This document shows positions 43,482-52,610 of a stretch of DNA of 64,000 nucleotides, piece after piece. The notes beneath the pieces were generated by a model. That model was not told where the DNA came from and did not search any database. It saw only the letters and a list, made by a program, of their open reading frames with translations. The stretch's first letter is position 1, and every line of letters begins with the position of its first letter. The stretch is taken from contig OOHM01000002.1 of the NCBI GenBank assembly GCA_900320405.1, positions 1-64,000 of the forward strand, given 5' to 3'. Source of the DNA: an uncultured Pseudomonadota bacterium. Lineage in GTDB: Bacteria > Pseudomonadota > Alphaproteobacteria > Rs-D84. The translations under genes were made by a program, and so were the position numbers.

Positions 43482-44672
43482 TTACATTGGGCCGCGACGA
43501 CGCGCCTGGGTTGCGGCAGAACTGGTCGATTGGCCGACACGCCCAACAATGACTTTGTCGCCCGCCTTTAATTCGTCAGAAATAATCTGTGTTTCGGTTG
43601 CCGTGACCAAACCTTTTTCATATGTGATATATACAACATCTTTGCCGCGCATAATTGCCATATGGTCTTCGGGTTTTATATCATCCGGTGCATTTGGGAT
43701 TATATTCTTGAAATTTCGAACCAAAAATGCAGAATTTTGCGATTTCCATATATCGCGTGCTTCGGAAATAAGTATCGTCACAAACGCGGTCATACCCGGC
43801 ATAAGTTCCAAATCAGAATTATCAACATCAATAACAACGGTGTATACAACAACATTTGATGTTGTGGTTGGTGAAAGTCGAACCTGGCGTACAACACCAT
43901 TAAATTTTTTCGTTGGATATGCATCAACGGTAAAAGTGACATTTTGTCCTTCTTTGATAACACCTATGTCGGCCTCGGATACCGCGGTTTCAATTTGCAT
44001 TTTTGATAAATCTTCGGCGATTTCAAACAAATCTGGGGTTTGGAAAGATGCGGCAACGGTTTGACCTTTATCAACCTTGCGCGAAATAACCGTACCTTCG
44101 ACCGGGGAAGTAATTGTTGCATACGACAGGTTTGTCACGGCACGGTCGTATTGTGATTGTGCGCGTTTTACAGATTGGACGGCCTGTTCATAATTTGTCT
44201 GGGACTGTTCCATTTCTGCGCGCGCAATATATCCAGAATCATACAGCGTTTTATTGCGTTCGTAATCATTCTTGGACAAATTCAACTGCGATTTTGCAGA
44301 TTCCAATGATGCCTGGGCCTCGTCCACGGATGCCTGTAAAACAGATGGTTCTATGGTCAATAACAAATCACCCTTGTTAACATGGGAATTATAATCAACA
44401 TATATATTTTCAATTGTGCCAGAAACCTGGGAACCAACACTGACCGTGTTAACCGGGTTTATTTCACCCGTTGCAGTTACAACATGTCGCAAATCGCCAC
44501 GGGTAATATTTACGGTGACATATTCAACCTTTTCTGCGCGCGTCGCAAAAAACCACCATATACCCACGGTCAAAAGTATAATAACAACAATCAAAGACCA
44601 CCATTTATGCCGCCAAATCCACGCAAAAAATCTGCGAATAAAAGATGGTTTTTTTCCTTCTGTTTTATCCAT
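43482..44672 (-). CDS. MacA-like periplasmic adaptor (HlyD/RND family)
   Basis: A 396-residue membrane-fusion protein with a basic N-terminus and one membrane helix (about 21-40, WWSLIVVIILLTVGIWWFFA). The barrel-sandwich part has ATGEINPVNTVSVGSQVSGTI. A long coiled-coil hairpin spans about 95-170, and SYATITSPVEGTVISRKVDKGQTV returns to the barrel. It links inner-membrane MacB-type transporters to a TolC channel. Its ATG overlaps the stop codon of the channel gene. Confidence 0.93.
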   Translation of the reverse strand: MDKTEGKKPSFIRRFFAWIWRHKWWSLIVVIILLTVGIWWFFATRAEKVEYVTVNITRGDLRHVVTATGEINPVNTVSVGSQVSGTIENIYVDYNSHVNKGDLLLTIEPSVLQASVDEAQASLESAKSQLNLSKNDYERNKTLYDSGYIARAEMEQSQTNYEQAVQSVKRAQSQYDRAVTNLSYATITSPVEGTVISRKVDKGQTVAASFQTPDLFEIAEDLSKMQIETAVSEADIGVIKEGQNVTFTVDAYPTKKFNGVVRQVRLSPTTTSNVVVYTVVIDVDNSDLELMPGMTAFVTILISEARDIWKSQNSAFLVRNFKNIIPNAPDDIKPEDHMAIMRGKDVVYITYEKGLVTATETQIISDELKAGDKVIVGRVGQSTSSAATQARRRGPM

Positions 44673-46000
44673 TATTCATCCTTTTCCAATTCGGATTTTA
44701 TGTCACCAATTGCCAATGCCAATGCGGCACGTTTGGTAAACAAATCATATTTTGCCGCGTTGTTTTGTTTTTGTGCAGACACCAATTCAGATTGCGCCGT
44801 TTGCCAATCCAACATTGTTGCACGACCAACCTTGTACATACCGGCGGTCACCTTTTCAGATTCTGTCGCAGATTTAAGCAATGTTGCCGTTTGTGTTAAA
44901 ACTGTTTGTGCGGTTTTATAATTTTGGTATGCGGTGAACACATCCAATACAGCACTATCATTGGCACTGCGCAGATTTTCCGTTGCGCTGTCATACGATG
45001 CCTGGGCACTGCGCAGGCCATACATATTCGCAAAACCTGCAAATATCGGCATAGACGCACGAATACCAATCGAACCGTTTACCTGGTCGCCGGTCGGACT
45101 AAACACATCGCCAAAATGATTATCACCCCACGATATTGTGCCGGTTGCATTTATACTGGGCAGATTTTTCAAAAACGCGCTGTTGCGGCGGTGCCACGCG
45201 GCGTCTTTGTTTGCCGACGCCCGCAACAGGTCAGGGCGCTTTTCACGCGCAATTTTGATAAGTTCATCTATACCACGATTTTCACTTGGCGACCCAAAAT
45301 CACCCGACATATCGGCAATGGTTATATTTTGATCCGCCGGAAATGAAAGTTTCGTTAAAAGCGTTCCCTTGGTAATTTCACGGTTGTTTTTTGCACGTTC
45401 CAAATCTAAATCGCGACTTGCCAATGTGGTTTCCGCCTTTAACACATCGGCACGTGCAACCACACCGGCCTTGAATTTTTTATTTGCGGTATCCAATGCG
45501 GTTTGCGCAACGGTGCGCAAAGATTTTGCACTTTCCACATCCGCGTCTGCATTTAACAATGCGTAATATGCACCAATCACACCATACACATAATTTTGCA
45601 CCCGTTCATCATATTCAAACCCGGTGGCACGCCAAACAGAAGACAATTGGTTCAAATCCGCCAATCTTTTACCAAAATCAAATATCAGATACGATGCGGA
45701 AATTGATGCGCCATATTGCCAATCACCCCAATCTTTATTTTGATAATTTTTCCCGGCACTTACCGATGCATTCACCGACGGCAAATAATTTGCATATCCG
45801 GTATTTTTATTCAAACGCGTGGCTTCCAATGAATAATATGCGGACATAGTGTCCGGATTACGGCACAACCCCAATTCAATAACTCTCTGCAAATCCAGAA
45901 CACCATCTGGGACATTTTTGCGCGTCATACAATCATCATCGGTCCCAAAGGCAACCACCGGCAAAAGCGCAAAAATTAAAGATATTTTTGTATATTTCAT
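44672..46000 (-). CDS. TolC-family outer-membrane efflux protein
   Basis: A 442-residue exported protein (signal MKYTKISLIFALLPVVAFG) with two outer-membrane efflux repeats rich in helix, for example VFTAYQNYKTAQTVLTQTATLLKSA and ATRLNKNTGYANYLPSVNASVSAG. It is the first gene of channel-adaptor-ATPase-permease. The complete set in one operon suggests dedicated export of a small molecule or peptide; substrates of MacAB-TolC systems elsewhere include macrolides and peptides, but nothing in the sequence tells the substrate. Confidence 0.92.
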   Translation of the reverse strand: MKYTKISLIFALLPVVAFGTDDDCMTRKNVPDGVLDLQRVIELGLCRNPDTMSAYYSLEATRLNKNTGYANYLPSVNASVSAGKNYQNKDWGDWQYGASISASYLIFDFGKRLADLNQLSSVWRATGFEYDERVQNYVYGVIGAYYALLNADADVESAKSLRTVAQTALDTANKKFKAGVVARADVLKAETTLASRDLDLERAKNNREITKGTLLTKLSFPADQNITIADMSGDFGSPSENRGIDELIKIAREKRPDLLRASANKDAAWHRRNSAFLKNLPSINATGTISWGDNHFGDVFSPTGDQVNGSIGIRASMPIFAGFANMYGLRSAQASYDSATENLRSANDSAVLDVFTAYQNYKTAQTVLTQTATLLKSATESEKVTAGMYKVGRATMLDWQTAQSELVSAQKQNNAAKYDLFTKRAALALAIGDIKSELEKDE

Positions 46001-46026
46001 ATTCTCTCTGCCCTTAGTATTTTTTG

Positions 46027-46055
46027 ATTATATATTTTTTTATGTTGAAAAACAA
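46027..46055 (-). promoter_or_regulatory. Promoter of efflux operon
   Basis: TTGTTT (46050-46055) and TATAAT (46027-46032) with a 17-base spacer on the minus strand. It overlaps the divergent tRNA-Cys promoter. Confidence 0.7.
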
Positions 46056-46073
46056 TTTTTTTTTGACTAACAT
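46045..46073 (+). promoter_or_regulatory. Promoter of tRNA-Cys
   Basis: TTGAAA and TAACAT with a 17-base spacer, about 17 bases before the tRNA. It shares bases with the -35 box of the efflux operon. Confidence 0.55.
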
Positions 46074-46090
46074 CGGCTTGTTCCTTTGAC

Positions 46091-46164
46091 GGCTTGGTGG
46101 CAGAGTGGTTATGCAGAGGACTGCAAATCCTTGTATGCCGGTTCGATTCCGACCCAAGCCTCCA
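46091..46164 (+). tRNA. tRNA-Cys (anticodon GCA)
   Basis: A 74-base gene with acceptor GGCTTGG/CCAAGCC, anticodon loop CTGCAAA (GCA), T loop TTCGATT, discriminator T (U in the RNA) and encoded CCA. Confidence 0.97.
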
Positions 46165-46169
46165 AATTC

Positions 46170-46195
46170 AAAAGCGGCACATGCCGCTTTTATTC
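46170..46195 (+). terminator. Terminator after tRNA-Cys
   Basis: AAAAGCGGCA-CA-TGCCGCTTTT followed by a short T-rich stretch. Confidence 0.85.
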
Positions 46196-46224
46196 TTGAA
46201 AAAATGCGGCAAAAAATCTAACCT
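46196..46224 (+). promoter_or_regulatory. recF promoter, leaderless arrangement
   Basis: TTGAAA (46196-46201) and TAACCT (46219-46224) with a 17-base spacer; 9 bases to the recF ATG. Confidence 0.5.
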
Positions 46225-46233
46225 TTGGTTAAT

Positions 46234-47301
46234 ATGATTGAAAGTTTAACCCTTACAGATTTTAGGAATCATATCACCACGCGCATTCAAACCGCGGGAC
46301 ACCGGAATATTGTCATAACCGGCCCAAATGGTGCGGGAAAAACCGCGATATTGGAAGCCGTATCTATGTTGGCCGGTGACCGTGGTATGCGCGGGGCACC
46401 AATGAACGAAATTGCGCGATTTAATGGGAACGGCGGTTTTTCGGTATATGCGACCCTGGGCGACGACAGTGATGTATGTGTATATTTTAATTCGGGCGAC
46501 GCAAACCGTCGTGCACGCATTGATGGTGATAACGCCACACTTTCTGATTTGGGACAAAAAATGCGTATAGTTTGGGTGACCCCGCGTGAAGACCGTATTT
46601 TTATAGAAGGCGCATCCGACCGTCGCGCCTTTTTTGACCGGTTGGCCGCAAGTTTTGATTCCGCACACGCAGGACGATGTGCACGACATACAAAACTGCT
46701 AAGTGAACGGGCGGGCGCAATCAAGAATGGCGCAAATTCAAAATGGGTGGACGCAATTGATATGCAAATTGCCGCAACCGCCGTCGCGATTGCCGCGGCA
46801 CGGATTCAATACGCCGGCGAAGTAAATTATTTCTTGAATGATGTGGCGGTGTCTGTGGACGGAATGGTTGAATCAATGATATTAAATTCTAATGCCGCGG
46901 ATGCGGAACGCGAATATTTAAAATACCTGGAATCAAATCGTGAATTGGTGAACGATAAAATGGTTATTGATGGGATAAATAAATCTGATTTCGGTGTGTT
47001 CAACAATGAGTTAAATCTGCCGGCAAATTTGACCAGTACGGGTCAACAAAAAACAACACTTCTAAACCTGATATTGGCACACGCAAAACTTATCTTTACC
47101 AAGATTGGCGCACAACCAATTATATTGTTGGACGAAGCGGCGGCACACCTGGACGCGCACGCACGCGCAAAACTTTTTGCCGAATTGGGTGCAACCAATG
47201 CCCAGGTTTGGGCAACCGGATTGGATTCTGGCGTTTTTAGTGATATACCAGATGCCGCATTTGTCACTTGCATAAACGGTGAAATAAGTAATATAATTTA
47301 A
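46234..47301 (+). CDS. recF: DNA replication and repair protein RecF
   Basis: RecF is an SMC-like ATPase that loads RecA at single-strand gaps. The 355-residue protein starts MIESLTLTDFRNH and has Walker A GPNGAGKT (30-37), the ABC-type signature TSTGQQKTTLLNLILAHA and Walker B PIILLDEAAAHLD. The frame also opens at TTG 46225, but the ATG at 46234 is the family start. There is no ribosome binding site. It is not beside dnaA-dnaN-gyrB, its usual neighbours. Confidence 0.95.
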   Translation: MIESLTLTDFRNHITTRIQTAGHRNIVITGPNGAGKTAILEAVSMLAGDRGMRGAPMNEIARFNGNGGFSVYATLGDDSDVCVYFNSGDANRRARIDGDNATLSDLGQKMRIVWVTPREDRIFIEGASDRRAFFDRLAASFDSAHAGRCARHTKLLSERAGAIKNGANSKWVDAIDMQIAATAVAIAAARIQYAGEVNYFLNDVAVSVDGMVESMILNSNAADAEREYLKYLESNRELVNDKMVIDGINKSDFGVFNNELNLPANLTSTGQQKTTLLNLILAHAKLIFTKIGAQPIILLDEAAAHLDAHARAKLFAELGATNAQVWATGLDSGVFSDIPDAAFVTCINGEISNII

Positions 47302-47320
47302 TCCAAAGGAATATGTCAAA

Positions 47321-47788
47321 ATGGCAAAGATAGACTATCAGGCTTTATTAGACAATGCATTGAAATCTGTTGTACGCGAAGCATTGATTTTCGCCCAAAT
47401 AAATGGTCTTGGTGACGGGACACATTTTTTTATAACATTTCGCACACACGATGCGGGTGTTGTGTTGCCGGATTTCCTGCGTATACGATATCCGGATGTT
47501 ATGACAATTGTGTTGCAATATTCATACAATAATTTGCATGTTTCTGATAAAGAATTTGGTGTTCAATTAACATTTGATGGCCGGCCGTTCTTTATTCGCG
47601 TACCATTTTCGGCATTGGTCGAATTCAAAGACCCATCGGTTGATTTTATGTTATCTTTCCATAAACAGGCAACACAATCCGCGCCGGATAACGATATCGA
47701 ATTACCATTGGACGGGACGGGCGACACAATTCCCGATACCGGCCGCGTTGTTTCGTTGGATGAATTTAGAAAAAGAATGAAAAAATAA
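47321..47788 (+). CDS. sspB: ClpXP adaptor SspB (alphaproteobacterial type)
   Basis: SspB delivers ssrA-tagged proteins to ClpXP. The 155-residue protein matches the alphaproteobacterial form: ALLDNALKSVVREAL, then GDGTHFFITFRTHDAGVVLPDFLRIRYP, MTIVLQYSYNNL and VPFSALVEFKDPSVDFML. A disordered linker follows, and the C-terminal VVSLDEFRKRMKK is the ClpX-binding motif. AAAGGAATATGTCAAA lies before the ATG. It is 19 bases downstream of recF. Confidence 0.93.
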   Translation: MAKIDYQALLDNALKSVVREALIFAQINGLGDGTHFFITFRTHDAGVVLPDFLRIRYPDVMTIVLQYSYNNLHVSDKEFGVQLTFDGRPFFIRVPFSALVEFKDPSVDFMLSFHKQATQSAPDNDIELPLDGTGDTIPDTGRVVSLDEFRKRMKK

Positions 47789-47812
47789 TACCACCTTTTT
47801 GGTGGTATTATT
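47784..47812. terminator. Hairpin overlapping two convergent stop codons
   Basis: AATAATACCACC-TTTTT-GGTGGTATTATT is a perfect 12-bp stem that includes the ends of sspB and the next gene. Few Ts follow, so strength is uncertain. Confidence 0.7.
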
Positions 47813-48557
47813 ATTTGCTGTATTGCCATTTAAGATAATTATTACGTCTTTCTCTATCTTCTTGAAGTTTTTTCGCAAGTTTGACCGTATTTGGTATATC
47901 CTGACGACATTGTACTTTTCCATCCTCATCAAAAGAAACCACTTCAAATGTCATATCGGCACTGTATATCTTGTACCAAGAATAAAAATTCTTGGCCGAC
48001 TTTAATAAAAATGCAGAATCGGGATATCTTACCGGCGGATTTCCTTTGTATTTTGGCAACGGTTTAAAAAATCTGGCTTGTGTCTCAGATTCAAACTCAT
48101 CGAAACCCATATCTTGTATAATTTTGAAAACCATTGTTTCAACAACAGATTGATCATTGAATTCTGGTTCTTTTTTTACAATTTTTGGTGCCGCGTATAA
48201 TGTCAACCGGGGTTCAAAAAAGATTGGTTGTTGTCTTTCACCACTGTCAAACCAATTAATTTTTCTTGGGTTATTATCAAATACATTCCTATCATAAATT
48301 GTAACCTTGTTTTTTTGCGTGTCACATGCCACCAGAAAATCATCAACTGATCGTTTTTCAAAATCTCTTATTTCTCTAAAATTTATATATGGTCCAAAAC
48401 AAACATCTTTGAAACACACACGATGCCCTTTCTCGTCCAAGAACTCGTTTAATGGTTTGTCGGCTTTTGCCATATCGTAAAGAAAATAATTTCCAAAGGT
48501 TCCACCAATATAACCATAATGTTCATATATATATAATTTTGGGACTCTAACTTCCAT
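47811..48557 (-). CDS. Hypothetical protein, 248 aa
   Basis: A soluble protein beginning MEVRVPKLYIYEHYGYIGG. The ATG at 48557 is chosen because AAAGGAAT lies upstream; the frame open to 48638 adds a hydrophobic stretch without a ribosome binding site. The sequence is rich in aromatic residues (Phe, Tyr, Trp) and charged residues, with FFEPRLTLYAAPKIVKKEP in the middle and a lysine-rich C-terminal helix KLAKKLQEDRERRNNYLKW. There is no signal peptide. Its composition is more AT-rich than its neighbours, which may mean recent gain. I do not recognise a family. Confidence 0.65.
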   Translation of the reverse strand: MEVRVPKLYIYEHYGYIGGTFGNYFLYDMAKADKPLNEFLDEKGHRVCFKDVCFGPYINFREIRDFEKRSVDDFLVACDTQKNKVTIYDRNVFDNNPRKINWFDSGERQQPIFFEPRLTLYAAPKIVKKEPEFNDQSVVETMVFKIIQDMGFDEFESETQARFFKPLPKYKGNPPVRYPDSAFLLKSAKNFYSWYKIYSADMTFEVVSFDEDGKVQCRQDIPNTVKLAKKLQEDRERRNNYLKWQYSK

Positions 48558-48635
48558 TTTATAAATTCCTTTTATAACCTCTCTCGTCAGCCCCCATTCG
48601 TGGAAAATCGTAATAAATATTATATACAAATGCAA

Positions 48636-48661
48636 CAAAAACCGGCATTTGCCGGTGTTTT
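48636..48661 (-). terminator. Terminator after accC
   Basis: ACCGGCA-TT-TGCCGGT followed on the minus strand by TTTTTG. Confidence 0.85.
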
Positions 48662-50020
48662 TTATTTCTTTTTCTTTTCTTTATTCAGATATTCTTCCAA
48701 CCAATGATTATCAAAGTTTAATGTTCGTACGTCACGGTTATTTAACAATTTCTTTTGTAATGGGATTGTTGTCTTAACACCTTCGATAACAAATTCATCC
48801 AATGCGCGTTCTGCACGCATAATGCACGCGGACCGTGATTGCGCGTGAACAATCAACTTTGCAATCATTGAATCATATGTTGGTGGAATTGTATATCCGG
48901 TGTAAACCGCACTGTCCACACGAACACCCAAACCACCAGATGGGGCATATAATGTTATTTTGCCCGGATTCGGAACAAAGGTTTCCGGGTCTTCGGCATT
49001 GATTCTGAATTCAATGGCGTGACCATGCGCAATAACATTTGATTGGGTGTATCCCAATTTTTCACCGGCGGCAATGCGAATTTGCTCGCGTACCAAATCA
49101 ACCCCGTACACCATTTCGGTCACCGGGTGTTCAACCTGAAGTCGGGTATTCATTTCCAAGAAATAGAATTTCCCACCCTCATACATAAATTCGAAAGTGC
49201 CGGCATTGGTATACCCCATCTTTTTCGCAGCCGTTTTGCAAATTTCAATCATATCGTCGCGTTGTTTCTGGGTCAATGCGGCGGCCGGGCATTCTTCCAT
49301 AACCTTTTGATTTTTGCGTTGCAACGAACAATCCCGTTCACCAAATATTACAACATTACCGTGTTTATCGCCCAAAACCTGAAATTCAATATGTCGCGGA
49401 TGCAACAGTAATTTTTCCATATACAATGTGTCATCGCCAAAACCACTGCGTGCCTCGTTCTTGGTAATTTCGAAGGCCTCGGCCATTTGGTCGGCCGAAA
49501 GAACGGGGCGCATACCACGACCACCGCCACCGGCCGCGGCCTTTAACATAACGGGGTACCCGATTTTTTCGCCCCATTTTAACGCGTCTTCCAATGTATC
49601 AACCGCGCCATCAGAACCCGGAACAACCGGCAAACCACATTCAATTGCGGTTTTTTTGGCGTTTACCTTGTCGCCCATTTTATTTATCATCGCGGCATCC
49701 GGTCCGATCCATATAAGACCGTGTTGTTCAACCTTTTGCACAAAGTCCGCGCGTTCAGATAAAAAACCGTATCCGGGGTGAATCGCATCTGCATTGGTCA
49801 ACAATGCCGCCGTCAATATCGCAGATTCATTAAGATATGAATCCCGCGAAGGTCCCGGCCCGATACACACGGATTCATCCGCCAACTGAACATGCATTGC
49901 ATTACGATCCACGGTCGAATAAACCGCAACGGTGCGAATTCCCATATCGCGACACGCACGAATTATTCGCAATGCGATTTCCCCACGATTGGCAATCAAA
50001 ACTTTTTTAATTTTTGGCAT
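48662..50020 (-). CDS. accC: Acetyl-CoA carboxylase, biotin carboxylase subunit
   Basis: AccC carboxylates biotin on AccB using ATP and bicarbonate, the first step of fatty acid synthesis. The 452-residue protein begins KKVLIANRGEIALRIIRACRDMG, has the ATP-grasp glycine-rich loop AAAGGGGRGMR and the active-site stretch EMNTRLQVEHPVTEMV. Length is normal. It begins 8 bases after accB, which has a strong promoter. Confidence 0.97.
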   Translation of the reverse strand: MPKIKKVLIANRGEIALRIIRACRDMGIRTVAVYSTVDRNAMHVQLADESVCIGPGPSRDSYLNESAILTAALLTNADAIHPGYGFLSERADFVQKVEQHGLIWIGPDAAMINKMGDKVNAKKTAIECGLPVVPGSDGAVDTLEDALKWGEKIGYPVMLKAAAGGGGRGMRPVLSADQMAEAFEITKNEARSGFGDDTLYMEKLLLHPRHIEFQVLGDKHGNVVIFGERDCSLQRKNQKVMEECPAAALTQKQRDDMIEICKTAAKKMGYTNAGTFEFMYEGGKFYFLEMNTRLQVEHPVTEMVYGVDLVREQIRIAAGEKLGYTQSNVIAHGHAIEFRINAEDPETFVPNPGKITLYAPSGGLGVRVDSAVYTGYTIPPTYDSMIAKLIVHAQSRSACIMRAERALDEFVIEGVKTTIPLQKKLLNNRDVRTLNFDNHWLEEYLNKEKKKK

Positions 50021-50028
50021 AACTTTCT

Positions 50029-50475
50029 TTATTCAATAATTATCAATGGTTGGTCAAATTCGACCGCCGCGCCATCAGACACCAATATTTCTTTGACGAT
50101 GCCGTCCCGGTCAGATTTAATCGGGTTAAATGTCTTCATTGCTTCGACCAAAATTACTGTATCGCCCGCCTTGATGGACGCACCAACCTTGGTAAACGGT
50201 TTTGCGCCCGGTTCCGGGGCAAGATACGCAACCCCAACCATCGGCGATTTTAATGCATATCCAGATGTCGCGTTGTCCGAAGGTTCACTGGTCGTATGTT
50301 TTGCATTTTCAGATATTGGCAACGCCGGCATCGCGACGGTCGCGCCCGTTTGTTTCGATAAATGTATGTGCTTGCGATATACACCAAACAAGAACTGGCG
50401 TTCCAAATCAAGTTCTGTTATCCCCATATCATCCATTATCTTGGACATGGATTCTACGGTTGCACGAAATGACAT
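50029..50475 (-). CDS. accB: Biotin carboxyl carrier protein (AccB)
   Basis: AccB carries the biotin of acetyl-CoA carboxylase. The 148-residue protein has an N-terminal helical part, an Ala/Ser/Pro-rich linker (about 45-75) and a biotinyl domain with EAMKTFNPI, where Lys114 is the biotinylated residue. The canonical motif is EAMKMMN; here it reads EAMKTFN. AAAGGATT lies before the ATG. accB-accC form an operon with promoter TTGACA-16-TAGAAT. Confidence 0.95.
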   Translation of the reverse strand: MSFRATVESMSKIMDDMGITELDLERQFLFGVYRKHIHLSKQTGATVAMPALPISENAKHTTSEPSDNATSGYALKSPMVGVAYLAPEPGAKPFTKVGASIKAGDTVILVEAMKTFNPIKSDRDGIVKEILVSDGAAVEFDQPLIIIE

Positions 50476-50514
50476 ATCTTAATCCTTTTGTAAAATTAAT
50501 TTTATATCCCACGA

Positions 50515-50542
50515 ATTCTAACATAAAACCACAACTTGTCAA
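50515..50542 (-). promoter_or_regulatory. accBC promoter
   Basis: Consensus TTGACA (50537-50542) and TAGAAT (50515-50520) with a 16-base spacer on the minus strand; the -35 box overlaps the end of yidD. Confidence 0.8.
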
Positions 50543-50733
50543 GGCACGGGGTCAAAACCGTACCCGCCACCCGGCCGACATCGCAGAATTCTGCGGATTC
50601 CTAAAATTGTTCCACGGACCAGCCCATACCGTAAAATTGCCGTTTTTGTGTATTCACTGCAAGTCGGCACAAATCTGCACACAGACCGCCCACCAAATGC
50701 CGGTGATATAAAATGTTGATAGAAATTTATCAT
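50539..50733 (-). CDS. yidD: Membrane protein insertion efficiency factor YidD
   Basis: YidD is a small membrane-associated protein that helps insert inner-membrane proteins. The 64-residue product MINFYQHFISPAF has the conserved RFVPTCSEYTKTAI and CRPGGGYGFDPVP. I use the ATG at 50733, with GGGG upstream; longer forms to 50799 would overlap rnpA by 53 bases. It follows rnpA by 13 bases. yidC, often next, is not here. Confidence 0.92.
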   Translation of the reverse strand: MINFYQHFISPAFGGRSVCRFVPTCSEYTKTAILRYGLVRGTILGIRRILRCRPGGGYGFDPVP

Positions 50734-50746
50734 AGACACCCCGAAA

Positions 50747-51127
50747 TTACGCGGAATGCCGGATAATCTTTGCCAAATTCGTAGGTGTTTTTGGTGCATA
50801 TTTTTTCAGTATGTGTTTCAATGCCCGTATCATCGCATCGCGGCCCGCGTCACGCGTAGCGGTCAAAATAGACGAACGCGCAAAAAAAACATAGTCAAAT
50901 TCGGGCGCCATCAAATCTTCACAAAATCGTACCCAATCGCGCATAAGACGTTTCGCACGATTACGTTCCACCGCCAATTTGAATGTGTGCTTGGTCGCCA
51001 TAAAACCGACGCGTGCATCACCCGGAAAATTCGTATTTTTGGCGCGTACAACAAAAAATGCCGAACGCGCAGACGGGTCTTGGTCGGCCATATGAAAATC
51101 GCTATGTTTTTTTATTGTATCTCGCAT
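50747..51127 (-). CDS. rnpA: Ribonuclease P protein component
   Basis: RnpA is the protein subunit of RNase P, which matures tRNA 5' ends. The 126-residue protein has VRAKNTNFPGDARVGFMATK and the RNA-binding RNR motif AVERNRAKRLMRDWVR, then DYVFFARS. TATTAT (51135-51140) ends 7 bases before the ATG, and no ribosome binding site is present, so it is probably leaderless. rpmH, which nearly always precedes rnpA, is absent; mreB lies on the other side. Confidence 0.95.
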   Translation of the reverse strand: MRDTIKKHSDFHMADQDPSARSAFFVVRAKNTNFPGDARVGFMATKHTFKLAVERNRAKRLMRDWVRFCEDLMAPEFDYVFFARSSILTATRDAGRDAMIRALKHILKKYAPKTPTNLAKIIRHSA

Positions 51128-51134
51128 ATGGTCA

Positions 51135-51161
51135 ATAATAGCAAAATATAAACAAAGTCAA
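51135..51161 (-). promoter_or_regulatory. rnpA promoter, leaderless arrangement
   Basis: TTGACT (51156-51161) and TATTAT (51135-51140) with a 15-base spacer on the minus strand; 7 bases to the ATG. Confidence 0.6.
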
Positions 51162-51182
51162 ATGTTTTTATTTTGTCACCCC

Positions 51183-51211
51183 TTGATTTTTATATAATTG
51201 CCGTTTATAGT
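51183..51211 (+). promoter_or_regulatory. mreB promoter
   Basis: TTGATT and TATAGT with a 17-base spacer, about 30 bases before mreB. Confidence 0.78.
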
Positions 51212-51237
51212 GATAAAAAATAATTCGAAAGGGGTAA

Positions 51238-52290
<1,053 letters not shown>

Positions 52291-52303
52291 TAACACATAA
52301 TCC

Positions 52304-52331
52304 TTGCAATCGGGATTTTGTTTGCTATAAT
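52304..52331 (+). promoter_or_regulatory. Promoter of tRNA-Val (GAC)
   Basis: TTGCAA and TATAAT with a 16-base spacer, 13 bases before the tRNA. Confidence 0.78.
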
Positions 52332-52344
52332 GCGCTTCGGTTTT

Positions 52345-52421
52345 GGGTGGTTAGCTCAGTTGGTTAGAGCGTTACGTTGACATCGTAAAGGTCGTTGGTT
52401 CGAGTCCAATACCACCCACCA
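52345..52421 (+). tRNA. tRNA-Val (anticodon GAC)
   Basis: A 77-base gene: acceptor GGGTGGT/ACCACCC, anticodon stem TTACG/CGTAA, loop TTGACAT (GAC), T loop TTCGAGT, discriminator A and encoded CCA. Confidence 0.97.
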
Positions 52422-52457
52422 AATTTTCAAGCAAGCGCAACGCGCGTTGAAAATTTG
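52420..52457 (+). terminator. Terminator-like hairpin after tRNA-Val (GAC)
   Basis: CAAATTTTCAA and TTGAAAATTTG form an 11-bp stem with a GC-rich loop. There is no clean T run, so termination may be partial. Confidence 0.55.
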
Positions 52458-52463
52458 AGTGTC

Positions 52464-52487
52464 CCGCCGTAGCCTTGGCGAAGGCGG
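52464..52487. repeat. Hairpin element with AGCCTTGGCGAA core, copy 2
   Basis: CCGCC and GGCGG flank the core GTAGCCTTGGCGAA. It shares the core with the element at 28590-28615 while the stems differ in a complementary manner. Both copies lie next to tRNA-Val genes. Confidence 0.5.
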
Positions 52488-52511
52488 ACGAAATTCCAGA
52501 GAGTAAAAAAA

Positions 52512-52532
52512 ATGAAACGAATGCAAAACTAA
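52512..52532 (+). CDS. Possible metG leader peptide (MKRMQN)
   Basis: A six-codon frame, ATG AAA CGA ATG CAA AAC then TAA, lies 32 bases before a terminator hairpin upstream of metG. Two of six codons are Met. The layout resembles the ileS leader, but the ribosome binding site is poor (GAGAG) and no promoter is clear. This is a weak candidate. Confidence 0.25.
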   Translation: MKRMQN

Positions 52533-52563
52533 TTTTGGACACAACATAAAAACGGGAATTCTT

Positions 52564-52591
52564 GGGACGCCCCGTTTGGCGTCCCTTTTTT
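52564..52591 (+). terminator. Terminator hairpin in metG leader
   Basis: GGGACGCC-CCGTTT-GGCGTCCC followed by six Ts ends 19 bases before the metG ATG. Any metG transcript must pass it, so it may be an attenuator, or the terminator of the tRNA-Val transcript. Confidence 0.85.
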
Positions 52592-52610
52592 ATAAGAAAA
52601 GGATGTACAA

